64,000 nt of DNA from Gnetum montanum (Eukaryota > Streptophyta > Gnetopsida > Gnetales > Gnetaceae), in contig MNCI01022355.1 of NCBI GenBank assembly GCA_015680685.1, forward strand, positions 369,262 through 433,261, read 5' to 3'. This document shows positions 11,011 through 21,451 of the stretch, one piece after another (position 1 is the first letter of the stretch; each line of letters starts with the position of its first letter). A program made the position numbers and the translations under genes. The notes under the pieces were generated by a model. It made no database searches. It had not been told where the DNA came from and saw nothing but the letters and a program-made list of their open reading frames with translations.

Positions 11011-12563
11011 AGTACTTATCCTTTTCATGGAGCGAAGCCCTCTGAGCCAGTCAAGGCAACCAACACACGAACTGGAAGTTGGCATGGATGGAGTCACGTC
11101 ATGATTGAATAATTATAGCCAGGGACATGTATCCAGTTACAGTATATGGATGGAGGCCGGCGATCGAATTTTTGAATCCTTACTCGTGATTATGCAACAT
11201 TAAAACATCAACATCGTTGTGGTGCTGCTGATGATGATGATTATGATGATACGACCGCACGTCTGATTCGAATCAAGCGCCAACATTTGCGTTTGTTTGA
11301 TCGTCGCAATTCACAATCTTCAAACGGCGAGGGTTGCCTTTTGTCTGTCAGTGTTCATTGCGTTCGTCTGTGTGTTGCTCTGCAATCGGCAATTATCTTG
11401 AAATCAACGTTATTCGTCCGTTTCCGTTTGCATGTGCACACTTGCAAAATCGCAGATTTGCGTCGGCCGTTGTTGATTTCCAGAATTCCAGCGTAAGGTG
11501 CATGCATTTCTTTATCGCGTACGATTGATTTGTAATATCAGATTTTCTGTGCCATTTGATGTTTTTTTTGCTTTTTTGAATTGAACCGAATTTGGATGCG
11601 TTGCTATTTGAGACTGGGGGCTATGAGAATTTATTGTGTCATTTAGTTTCCTATTCGTTGTGTTCTCGATCTCTTTCTTGTTCTGTGATTTGGAGATGGA
11701 ATTGAGGAATGTGAAAAGCAATTTACGGTACTTTGACATTGAACCATTAGTCTTAGAAGCGGCTGCAATGTTTCCAAGGTTTTGAGGTATGCACATCCGG
11801 GGATGTGCATTCGTTTTAGCCGTTTGTTTCTTTTTCTGGAGTAACGTCGAATGTTTCTCCCAGTGGTAAAGGAATTTCCAAGTTCGAGCTGTGTTTGTCC
11901 TGCTTGAGCGTTAATCTTTTGAAGAAATTCGCAATTGAGAAACTAATTTTGACGTTCATTACTTGGATGTTATATTCATAGGTCTTTTCAACGAAATAAC
12001 GGTTCGAAATTGTCTACTCCCTGATCTTGTAAAAGGATGAATCCTAAAGCAGAAAATACAACCGTTTAAGGTAGGAAATTTCGTCCCCAATCGCAATGCA
12101 TCTTAACTTACAATGTGAAGAAAATGCCCTGTTATTGTTTCCTTCAGAAAGGACCTTACTCCAGATCCCGGAATAAGTAGGTTCATTCATATCCAGCAGT
12201 AATATTTCTTCAGTAGTAAGAGTTCGTCGGCGGTCAATGTGTTCCCATTCAGAATGATTTGAGTGATCGGAGTATTTTACTTGGTGCTTTAGTATTAACA
12301 TAATGAAGCAACGCGGTATATTCTATCGGTTATAGGACATTCATTTCCTTTGACCAATTAACGTTTCGTTTTTGAAAATTCCATACAGGGTTAAATGAGC
12401 AATACGGTAAGCAGCACACATTTATCATTCTTAAAACATTTTCTTTTTCGTTTCGTTCTATAATTTCATAAAATGAAGTGCATTTTTTGGAACGACAATA
12501 TTATTTTTCACATTGCTAATTTGTTTTATCACGATTTATTTATTATTCAAACTAATTTCGCAG
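11011..12563 (+). promoter_or_regulatory. Promoter and probable intron-containing 5' leader of the GST-hemerythrin gene
   Basis: The stretch 11180-11500 is rich in CpG compared with the surrounding retroelement DNA, as expected for an unmethylated promoter or first exon. A plausible donor (CCAGC|GTAAGG, 11494) and an acceptor (TTTCGCAG, ending 12563) could bound a leader intron of about 1.07 kb. No TATA box or start site is certain. Transcript data are needed to place the first exon. Confidence 0.4.
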
Positions 12564-12596
12564 ATGATATCAGGTCCATTGCTAATGTCATTGTAA
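12564..12596 (+). other. Short upstream ORF in the leader
   Basis: If the leader exon begins at the AG ending at 12563, its first three bases are ATG. The frame is 10 codons plus TAA (M-I-S-G-P-L-L-M-S-L). It ends 26 bp before the main ATG. Such an ORF could lower translation of the main frame. This rests on an inferred splice site. Confidence 0.35.
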
Positions 12597-12622
12597 CGTG
12601 CCTGTGATCTCTAGATAGTGAC

Positions 12623-14396
12623 ATGGGTTCATGCTTCACAAAAGAAGATGTTATAAGTAATTCAGATGTTGTTCAAGGAAGACCGGTTGTCCAATTGACT
12701 GGATCTGCAGTATGCCCTTATGCTGCTCGTATACTAATTGCTTTACAATATAAGTGCATAAATGTAGAAACAAATTGGATATCTGATCATAGTGTGATAA
12801 GTAATCATAACAATAAAGACGGAAAGGCAACTGTTCTTCAACATGGAATGGAGACTATTGCTGGTTCTGCCGATAAGATTTTACAGTACATCGAATCAAA
12901 GTTCCCTATTCCACATTTAATTCCTACTGGACCACTTGGTGATATTACTTTACAGTGGGTAGTCTACATTCGAGATATATTCTCACCAATGCTCATTGAA
13001 CTCCTTTATGAAGGCAATATACTTCTACAGAGAGACCTAGTTTCAAAAGTTGAAGCTGCCTTCGCAAAATTGAATGAAGGAATGAAGGATTACAGCAATA
13101 AGGGATACTATTTTCTAGGCAATACGTTTACTATGGTAGACGTGTACCTTATTCCCTTCATTTCTCTGCTTCATCCTTTGCAGTATTTTAGAGGGGTTCA
13201 CATCGGTCCAGCCCATCCACTTCTGCAAAATTATTGTATGCATATGCTTTCATTTCCTTACTACGCACCAGTGAAAATTGATCTAGATAGACTACAGGAA
13301 TGCATTGCAAAAGAGTTGGCTGAAAGGGCACCACCTGCACTTGTAACGTTCACAGTTCTTCAACACAAGAGCATGCTGCATCACCTGGAGAAGATTGTCC
13401 AGAATGCTGATGAGTTAGCTATTGCAAAGCAAGATAGGAATATTACTGATTCGGCTAGGGGGAGTATATCTATGCAAGTTAGAAAATTGTCAAAACTCTA
13501 TGCAAAATTACTTGAATTAATGCAAGAACATGCTCAAATGGAAGAACGGCTAATTTTTCCTGCTTTAGAAAAGGCAGAAAAAGGTGAGACTTAATTTTAT
13601 GCTTCTAAATCAAGTTTGACTTTTTTGTACCTTAGTTTTGTTGTCTTGTATGTGCACTGTTTATTCTTGTGAATTGGAATCAATATTTATGCTGTAAGTA
13701 AGTTAGCTTTTTGTCTTTGATTTTTGGAGGGAACTCAACCTTCAACTTACACATTGTAACTGAAATGTTTTAGGCATTACTCGCTTGGCTAATGAGGAGC
13801 ATGCTCGTGATTTTCCATTAATGAATGGCATCCTTGAACACATAAAAACAACTGTGGCTTTGGAAGCCGGCAGCTCAGATCGCAGTGAAGCTCTGCTCAC
13901 ACTTTCAGTCAAAATGCGTAAACTTCAGGTTTTGTCCATGTCCTTATTGGATGTTGTGCCATAGTTTCTAATTAAAGACCACATAGCATATGTTTTATTT
14001 ATCTGGATATGGACAACATCAAGCACTGTACTGGATATAATACCTTTTTGAATTTTTTAATTTTGATAGGCACACTGCTTGGAGCACTTCCAAGAAGAGG
14101 AGCAGCGCTTACTTCCTCTCCTGGATGCTGCAGATTTGGGAAGTAAAGAACAAGAAACATTGTTAAGTGGTTGTCTGAGTGTAATGGAAAATTCTCACAG
14201 GCAACATTTTCCCTACTTCTTGTCAGGTTTGCTTCCGCATGAAATTTATGCCTACTTGGAAGTAGCTCAAAAATGTCTTGGAAAGGAGAAAATATCACAA
14301 GTGATTAAGTTGCTTGGTACCGAAAATGATAATTTGCAGACTACTTTGACAATGACAGAAAAAAGGGCTCAGGCTTTCAGTATCAGAGGGGAATGA
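12623..14396 (+). CDS. Glutathione S-transferase-hemerythrin (HHE) fusion protein, three exons
   Basis: Exons 12623-13583, 13774-13928 and 14070-14396 join in frame through GT-AG introns (AAG|GTGAGA; TTTTAG|GC; CAG|GTTTTG; GATAG|GC) to give 480 residues. An in-frame TGA at 12605 fixes the start. Residues 1-6, MGSCFT, form an N-myristoylation signal with Cys4 available for S-acylation. Residues about 22-95 are a thioredoxin-fold GST N-domain with CPYAAR at 31-36, a Cys-type active site like lambda, DHAR and omega GSTs. Residues about 100-215 are the helical GST C-domain (FLGNTFTMVDVYLIPF). Residues about 240-430 are an HHE hemerythrin domain with likely iron ligands His248, His303, Glu307, His330, His378 and Glu382 (two HxxxE motifs). 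The hemerythrin GST class was, as I recall, described from moss. Substrate unknown; iron, oxygen or redox sensing at a membrane is inference. Confidence 0.88.
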
Positions 14397-14924
14397 GACA
14401 GCATCTCAAAGGTTACTGCATTATTATGTTTTCTGAAGATTTATGTTAGAGATTTTTTTCATTTGAATGCCTCCATAGATGATTTTCGTTGATGAGTTCA
14501 ATTCAGCAGGCCTATATCTAACTTGTCACTGAAAAAGAAAATGTCTTTCCCAGCAGTTCTATTTTTTGGCCAAGCCAATCCTTGTATTCTGAAAATCTAT
14601 GTCTAAGGATGTAAATCAATACGAAATGGGATTTTATGAATGTATTGGGCGATAAGTCTCTTTTGATACATCTCAAGTGAATGGCCCTGTTGCATGATCT
14701 TTTCCATGTCTTCATCATGCTATCAGAGGTAAAAGACAGCTTTACAGTTGTTCGATGCCACCACATAGCACTACAAAATAGTCATGTTTTGATGAGTCTG
14801 GATTGTGTTTTAGAACTTGTAACCTTAAGGTGCTTTTGTTATTTTGTGAAATGTAAATAGTCAGGGTTCAGTAGATTGAATAGCAATGACAGTCACTTTC
14901 CAAGTGAACTGGAAAATTAATAAA
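14397..14924 (+). terminator. 3' UTR and candidate polyadenylation signal
   Basis: After the TGA (14394-14396) the sequence is noncoding. An AATAAA lies at 14919-14924, about 520 bp downstream, with T- and GT-rich DNA following. An earlier signal cannot be excluded, so the 3' end is a proposal. Confidence 0.4.
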
Positions 14925-15670
14925 ACATAAATGCGTTTGTATTTTCCATCGATACTATGATTCCGAAGGATATTTTGTTGCAGGTCTCATTTCGAACTTT
15001 AATAGCACTAGTGTCTTTTATTACTGCAGGGGTTTGAGAGTCCTCGATATATTTTTTGTCAAATTATGGAGCTCAAGATGTTAGAAGGTAATTGCCAATA
15101 ATCCTCTTATTATTATATTTTGTCAGTGAGGCATGCCACTGTAGTTTGCAGCTCACTGGTCTGATTCTAAGGGTAGGCTAAATTCCAAAGATATGCAGAT
15201 GTAACACGGTTATGTTCTATTAACTTATGCTAGAGCATCAGGTTGGCTGGTTCTGCCGATAATCATATACCTCATGATTATTATATCCTAAACTAAGAAA
15301 AGTTTCTCTCTCTACTGTCCAACTTAATTTGTTTGCTTGTCAATCCAACAATTGTCAAGTTGGGGTTTTGAGCTTCACTCATAGCATATTTAATGTATGC
15401 ATGCATTATAGTTAATGTTGTAAAAGAAAAGGATCATTACTTAGAGGCTTAATGTTCATCTTGGCCAAAGACAAGTGAAAGTCTAACCTTAAGACTTCAA
15501 AAACAAGTACCTCACCATCACTTCAAGTGGTGGTTCCTATTATAGTTAATATTGTGCGTCTTCAAATTTCTAGTTGCTAGTTACTTTGGTCAAGATATAA
15601 TGCATATAGGTATAAATAGGTTTGTGTATCATGAGATTATATAAATACAAAGCTATATCATAGATTGTGG
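14925..15670. other. Intergenic region, no gene seen
   Basis: AT-rich DNA with no long frame. At about 15470-15550 a short segment (GTGAAAGTCTAACC...CAAGTACCTCACCA...AAGTGGTGGTTCCTAT) resembles 9222-9330, so it is a dispersed repeat fragment. Confidence 0.45.
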
Positions 15671-15672
15671 GC

Positions 15673-15933
15673 TAAAGCCTAGTTGGTTTGCTTACAAGAT
15701 TTGCCCCAAAGAGTGGTGTTGGACATCTAACACTAGTACCCTCATATGCTAGCCTAGAGACATTGTTCTATGCATATCATAAGTGAATATTTCTTAAAAT
15801 AAAGAAAAAAAATGAAGTGTGATTGGTTTGCTTACAAGATTTCCACCAAGAGTGGTGTTGGGCTTCTAACACTAGTACCCTCATATGCTAAGTGAATATT
15901 TCTCAAAATAAAGAAAAAAAATGAAGAGGTATA
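15673..15933 (+). repeat. Tandem duplication of a SINE-like unit
   Basis: Copy 1 (about 15684-15817) and copy 2 (about 15825-15933) share GGTTTGCTTACAAGATTT, AAGAGTGGTGTTGG, CTAACACTAGTACCCTCA and an A-rich tail (AAATAAAGAAAAAAAATGAAG). Copy 2 lacks about 25 bp of the middle. CACTAGTACCC and the following TAGCCTAGAGACAT resemble 24483-24540, where tRNA-like A and B boxes are visible. Confidence 0.55.
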
Positions 15934-15947
15934 TGACACCATTGTAT

Positions 15948-16545
15948 ATAAGGTACTATTTTTCACATTTCTTATAAAATAGATATGCTAGATTTATTTT
16001 TTCTTTTCCATTTTTTTTTGGATAAAAAAACTCAAGAACATGTATATTAACATAAAACTAAATTACAAAATCAAATAGGTTTATCTAGATTGGCCAATCT
16101 TAATCATCATACTCTATTGAGGACTAAAAAGCCTTAATTGTCTTGATTGCTTGTGTACTACGTTGCAAGAGTATGTAATTTTTCAATGGTGTGAAGGCAT
16201 AGCATTGAATCTGGAGCTTTTTAAATAAACAATATACTTGAAAAAGTATACTAAAATCAACCAAGAAAAAATTTTTAAAAACATCCAAAAAAAAGTAGAC
16301 ACCTTACCCCAAAATAAAAATTATCACACCTATATAAAATATTTTTTTTTCACATTTTTTATAAAGTAGATATGCTAAATTTTTATTTCATAAGATACTC
16401 AAAGGCATTAATATTAACATAAAACAAAATTACAAAAATGCATAAGCTTGTTTGTATTAGTTTATCTTAACCGTCATACTCACTTGAGAACTATATAGCC
16501 TTAGTTATCTTAATTTCTTGTGTACTGCATTGCAAGAGTACGTAG
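15948..16545 (+). repeat. Diverged direct repeat, about 200 bp x 2
   Basis: A block at about 15955-16175 (TTTTTCACATTTCTTATAAA, ...ATTAACATAAAACTAAATTAC, ...GAGGACTAAAAAGCCTTA, TTGTGTACTACGTTGCAAGA) recurs diverged at about 16338-16545. No coding potential seen. Confidence 0.6.
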
Positions 16546-16694
16546 GCAACCAAGGTTGAGACTATTAGTGCAGGGCACCTCCCCCTATGCTGCAAAGAAT
16601 GGGGCTAAGGCTAGATGTGGTTAGAGCTACAATGCCTCACTAACCACCAGATGCCTAACTAACCACAAGCTACAATGCCTCACAAGTGTATAAC

Positions 16695-16782
16695 CTTAGA
16701 GTTTATATTTTTGAAAAATCAAAGAAAGGAAAATTAGTCTTAGAGTTTATATTTTTGAAAAATCAAAGAGAGGAAAATTAGT
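16695..16782 (+). repeat. Perfectly abutting 44-bp tandem duplication
   Basis: CTTAGAGTTTATATTTTTGA... through ...AAATTAGT occurs at 16695-16738 and at 16739-16782 with one base difference (AAAGAAAG / AAAGAGAG). Its near-identity suggests a recent slippage event. Confidence 0.8.
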
Positions 16783-17195
16783 TACTAATTGGGAGGATGA
16801 TCCCTCATCGTAACAACATTTACTTCACTTAAAAATAGCAAAAGGATTTGAGGTAGCAACAAAAACTTGTAATAACATATTAGCATCTAAAAGAGTACAA
16901 GAAATTGATGGCACACATTTTACATCACCATTACTTCATCACTTAATATTAACCTTACACCAATAACCTTATGTTATAATCTACTTGTCAACATTAGTTT
17001 TTATTTTTGAGTTAACATTGGTTTTGTTAAATAAGAAGAAATTTGCCTTATAAGCTATTTGTTTATAGTGATCAATGCTTCCTATAGTACAAATAAAAAC
17101 ATTCACAAAAGCTTTTATCTTTCTTGAATTCTTTATTACTATTTGATCATTATTTAATTTTGGGATGCCAGAACTCAAAATAATTGAAACATAGA

Positions 17196-18129
17196 TGATG
17201 AGTGGTGAGGTACCCCTACACTAAACCATACGAAATGAGCGTAGCACACGCGATCCGGTCAAACTCTGTAGACTAAATGCCTAAACACCCCATGGAACAC
17301 TTGGGGTTAATCATTCATTGTCTTCCCAGACTCACTTGTTGTTGTCACGGTGTATGGTTAAGTAAGTCCAAGGTATATGATTTTTATGGTCTTTTATGGT
17401 TTTTCTCTTATGCTATCAAGGTGAAGGGTTGAGAGAGCTAACTAACTATAACTAAGGACTAAGTCTAAATTAACTAGTGTCACCATCCATTCCCACTTAC
17501 CGTACACACCCTGAACTATGCAACTGTGGCTACCAAATGTTAATCGTTACTAGGATCACCACACGTAACACACGTGCTCAAAGTGGTCGTACTGAGGCAC
17601 TTAACTAGCCTAAACATGGTGAACAATCAATTCCTTGATTAGTCGTACACATCCATAGATGCTCGTAATCAAGTCATACTCATCCCACATTCTAGGAGTT
17701 GAGGGTGAGAGAGACTAATCACGATGAGCAGCCGATTCTTTGATTAGCCGTACACATTCGTCAATGCTCGTAATCAAGTCGTACTCATGCCGCGCTAATG
17801 CAGGTAATAAATAACAAGTAAGAAATAACAAGTAATAAATCCTATTCCATGCACTGCAAGGTTTATCCACAAAGCTCATCTTTATTGCCGTACACAACTT
17901 ATGTTCAACTACAAAGCTACTCGAATAAATATCTGTTTACTTGGGGACTCCTACTGCGGGCACATGGAAAATAACCTATCTCTGGAGTGATCAAACTGCC
18001 AAAGTTTCCCTACTTTAAGCCTAGGATGAGAAATGAGGGGAGTGCCACCTGTTATTTATAGATTTGGCAGTGGACCGCGATATCGCGTACGCGATATCGT
18101 AGGGGATGATGCAATATCGCGTCTCATCA
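17196..18129 (-). repeat. E2 3' LTR
   Basis: TGATGAG...CTCATCA ends on the plus strand. U3 (right end) has a perfect CGCGATATCGCG palindrome at 18076-18087 with two related copies beside it. A reverse TATA box (TATTTATA) is at 18053-18060. Polypurine tract adjoins at 18130. Confidence 0.9.
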
Positions 18130-18144
18130 TACCCCCATGACTGA
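18130..18144 (-). other. E2 polypurine tract
   Basis: On the plus strand TACCCCCATGACTGA; read on the minus strand it is TCAGTCATGGGGGTA, directly before the 3' LTR. Same motif as E1 and E3. Confidence 0.75.
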
Positions 18145-18489
18145 ATGAAAACTCATCCTCGAGTTCCTTACACTAATATTGGGAAGGTATGAAATTATTG
18201 AGGGGAATGGAACTAATGGGATGACATGTGAACGGATCATCATTACAAGACTTGACAAAATTGGTGTTCATGACAACAAGGGTGAACACCTTATTACAAT
18301 GACATCCAGACTTAGTTGGCAATTGAGAAAGAGAGAGAGAAAGAAGTGTTGCTGTTGCCAACGCCAAGATTGCACCTTCGTTGTCCATCTATAAGCACGT
18401 CATCAATCTTGCTCCTTGCATAGCTACTTCAACGCTGCTCCATTCCAAGTGTTTGCTCTAGATCCAATCTATTATTGCATGGTCGCCAT
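18145..18489 (-). pseudogene. E2 remnant of third ORF behind an AG|ATG junction
   Basis: On the minus strand GTTGTGTGTGCAG is followed directly by ATG (first base 18489). The frame stops after five codons. The 3' part (CTGGATGTCATTG, GTGTTCACCC, GAACACCAATTTTG) matches E1 and E4. Short frames seen on both strands here are chance. Confidence 0.45.
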
Positions 18490-20107
18490 CTGCACACACA
18501 ACACAATCTTAATTAGCAAGGGTAAATGAGTCTCAATGCAGTTGATACCTTGCTGCGGTGTAAGTTCATTAGCTAGGTTGTGGTATGGCTGATATGGATC
18601 TGGGAATATGTTACTAATGACTATCGAAGGTGTAGGGGTTAGGAAAAAAATCAAAAATTTCAGGGCTAGGAGAAAATCGAAAAAATTAGGCCCCGTACCC
18701 CCATGACTAATCGTGAACCTCCGGTAGCGTTAGAATGAAGAAAGAAAAAGAGTAAGAAAGATAGATAAAAAGGGACAACTATGGCATCGATGAAATGGAT
18801 GTCAAGATGGAAATGAACAAAATAAAATTAATTGCAAAATGTTAAAGAAAAGAATTTAACTAATGCTCCAAATAGGAATGTCAGTGGGTCCTCCCCAAAG
18901 CAAGCTCATGCCCTTAATGCCCTGACAAACCCACATTCAAAGAGTCCGTAGGCTCCAGGAATGTCATTTGGAACAAGAATTAAAGTCTTAACCGCAAGAA
19001 TTTACCAAAAAGAAAACAATGTATCACCCAAAATATATACACTAATGATACAACCGGCAATGAGGTGAACAATGGAGAGAAGGATGGAGAGAAGAGAATG
19101 GAATAGAATCCCAAGAACAAGGTGGTGTACAAACCCTTGTGTGTTTATGATTAATGTAACTTGGCAAGTCTCATTCTAACTCCGGCCTTGAACCAACCAC
19201 ATCCAGTGACTTCGCATCAATGCTTTCGTCCAAACCATCCACTTGGATAACAAGAATGCGTCCTCCAAGAGCCACCACCATTCCAACAAAACAAAGGAGA
19301 GAATGGGAAGTGAGAAGGGCCTTAGTTAGAGGGAATACTTTTGGTTCCATAACCAGTTCTTGTAGCCCAAGTATTTATTCCGTCTAAGGGGTGTGCTTTG
19401 AATTTTCACTTTCTTCTCTCTTTTTTTTATGTTTTGTGTTTTTATGCGTGAGAACCATACCATGCAAAGGATTTTTTATTTTTATTGTCTCAGCTTTCGA
19501 TAATTGGGTAACATCGGAATGGCAAGAAACCTCAAGAAGAAACATTCAAGCACCTAAGAGAATGACCAACACAAAAGCATCAAGTTCCTTTGAAGTCACA
19601 CCCTTTTCAATCTATGAGTCCTTCCTTAGTTTGAGAAATGCCCAGTCACCAATTCGTTTAAGTTCTTATTAGAAGGGGATTGTACATTTCCAAGCCAAGA
19701 GAGACCATAGAAACTGGTGGATGGATGGATGAAGTGAACTCATTGCCTGTCATATCAAAAGAAACATACCTTAGTATCAACATTGTGACTTAAAGGTAAA
19801 AACCAAACATTAGCAATCAATATGAAAACAGTTCATACCATCATTCCGAACACTTATTATGGGACAAACTTACATGGTGGAATATACACACACACAAAAA
19901 TTGGAAAAGTATAACGATGTTGTAAAAAAAAACTAGAAAATTTAAAGAAATTTGTAAAACAAAAATTAGAAAAGTTAAAGAAATTTGTAAAACAAAAATG
20001 TGTAAAACAAAAAACGTTGTAAAACAAAAACGCGTAAAACAAAAATCGAAAAAGGACTGAGGGCCCCATATGATTAGCATAGGTGGCCATCTCCCCCATG
20101 ACTGAGT
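18490..20107 (-). mobile_element. E2 3' spacer with two polypurine-like boxes
   Basis: Reading on the minus strand, box 1 (plus-strand TCCCCCATGACTGAG, 20092-20106) opens the spacer and box 2 (TACCCCCATGACTAA, 18696-18710) lies near its end, preceded by the GCTACCGGAGGTT block. Repeated TTTTGTTTTACA units (19920-20045) follow box 1; they are also seen as TTTTGTTTTACAC after box 1 in E1 and E3. Confidence 0.65.
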
Positions 20108-20108
20108 N

Positions 20109-20780
20109 CATGGGGTGTCTACTACTTCTTGTGTGGTTGCTACATTCAGGCATCTTTGTTGCAAAGTTTCAAGGGCACACCTGTCACATGGAGGCATTTC
20201 CTCCATGTCATAACCCGATGAATCACTGTATGTGATGCATGGAACTTTCCTCTTCTCGATCTTTCCATAAATGTTTATCTTAGAGATTTCCAAGGAAAGA
20301 TCGTGGATCCTAAGGCATGCGTCTACTGTACTAAACCATGCCCTTCCCATTATAATTGGGAAGTCCCCTTTGTTGTTGTTAACTTCAATCACTAGGAAAT
20401 CGGCTGGGTAAGACCAACCACACACAGTGGTAATGATGTTCTCCACCCATCCCAAGGGAATGGTGATGGACTGGTCTACCATCTCTAGTTGAATGTTTCT
20501 CTTCTTAAGTTGTGGCAGGTTCTAGGAATGGTACATCTCTCGTGAAATTAAGTTGAATCTGGAACCTGAGTCAAGAAGAGCCCTATGTGGTTCATTTTCA
20601 GCGATCTGTAAATAGATTAAGGGACTCCCAGGGTCAGTTAGTTTCTTGGAAAGGTGGCCTACCTTAATCCAGTTGGTTATGGTATGTGTTAACATAACCC
20701 TATGCGTTATGCTCTGTTGGACTAAAGGGTTCTCCGAAGTGTTAGATGGTGATGGAGGAGTGTCCATAGGTCCAACCGCT
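20109..20780 (-). pseudogene. E2 aspartic protease (mostly intact)
   Basis: On the minus strand the frame runs HTITNWIKVGHLSKKL, SPLIYLQI, then ALLDSGS (active-site D-S-G intact) and FNLIS, a stop near 20526, then SITIPLGWVENIITTVCGW and DFPIIMGRAWFS. These are the retropepsin fold landmarks. The reading frame is constant from the N at 21451 to the N at 20108, then abruptly enters spacer sequence where RT should begin. Role by family: processing of the Gag-Pol polyprotein. Confidence 0.8.
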
Positions 20781-21450
20781 TGTTGTTGCGAGAGTTTGTC
20801 TAGGCTTTTTGTTCTAAAGTAAGGTCTTCTCTTTTTATAGTTGTCAGAACTAGCAGCAGATTGAATATTTACAACTCTTGCAGCGTGACGTTGCTGCGGT
20901 TGAGGAAGAAGTTCCCCTTACATTGTTGGAGCAGGAGGTGTTATGGGAACTACTTGTGGTGGAAGAGGTGTAGATGGATTAGGAGGATGGTGTGGATATG
21001 GAGTGTCTCTCGAAGGAGAAGGAGTCCTTTTGAAATACTCCCAAACTTGGTAGTGATAGTTGGGGGTTGTGTGACTCATAGAGTCACTTGGAGAAATCAG
21101 CTGCTGCACATAATATCCATAAGGATTAGGCTGTCGGTAAGGGTACTGATGTTTCAGCGATGGCATCCCCCATGACTGTGGATATTGCCACTACTGATGT
21201 TGTCCGATAGGTTGCGGTGGAGTCCCACTTGGATAATACATTAGTGGTTGGTGGAACTGCCTTGGGTTACCTTGTGGATAAGGTAACCTTCGGGGTGTTT
21301 GCTGTTGGTTGAGTCTTGGATTAAGCACATACACCCCAGACTCCTGTAGATGTGAGATGATGGGTCAATAGCCCTTAGGATGGTCATAGTGGCAGATCTC
21401 ACATCCACCATCATCGTCTGTGTCAGAGTCCACAGCCACATCGGAGTTAG
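20781..21450 (-). pseudogene. E2 gag C-terminal / Pro- and Tyr-rich linker with damaged zinc knuckle
   Basis: On the minus strand: CEICHYDHPKGY then a stop (CC of the knuckle lost), HLQESGVYVLNPRL, and a linker rich in P, Y, Q and S (PYRQPNPYGYYVQQL, PHHPPNPSTPLPP). It joins gag to protease. The same linker can be followed in E1, E3 and E4. Confidence 0.65.
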
Positions 21451-21451
21451 N

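Noticed and set aside
12386-12412. A tiny leader exon (ATACAG|GG...ACG|GTAAGC).
   Set aside because: Splice-like signals flank 18 bp, but nothing else supports it.
13999-14298. A 99-residue minus-strand frame over exon 3 of the GST-hemerythrin gene.
   Set aside because: Antisense to a coding exon with iron-ligand motifs; no independent support.
19841-20482. A 213-residue minus-strand frame that looks like one protein.
   Set aside because: Its first half is E2 protease; the second half, after the N at 20108, is hydrophobic translation of T-rich spacer. It is not one gene.
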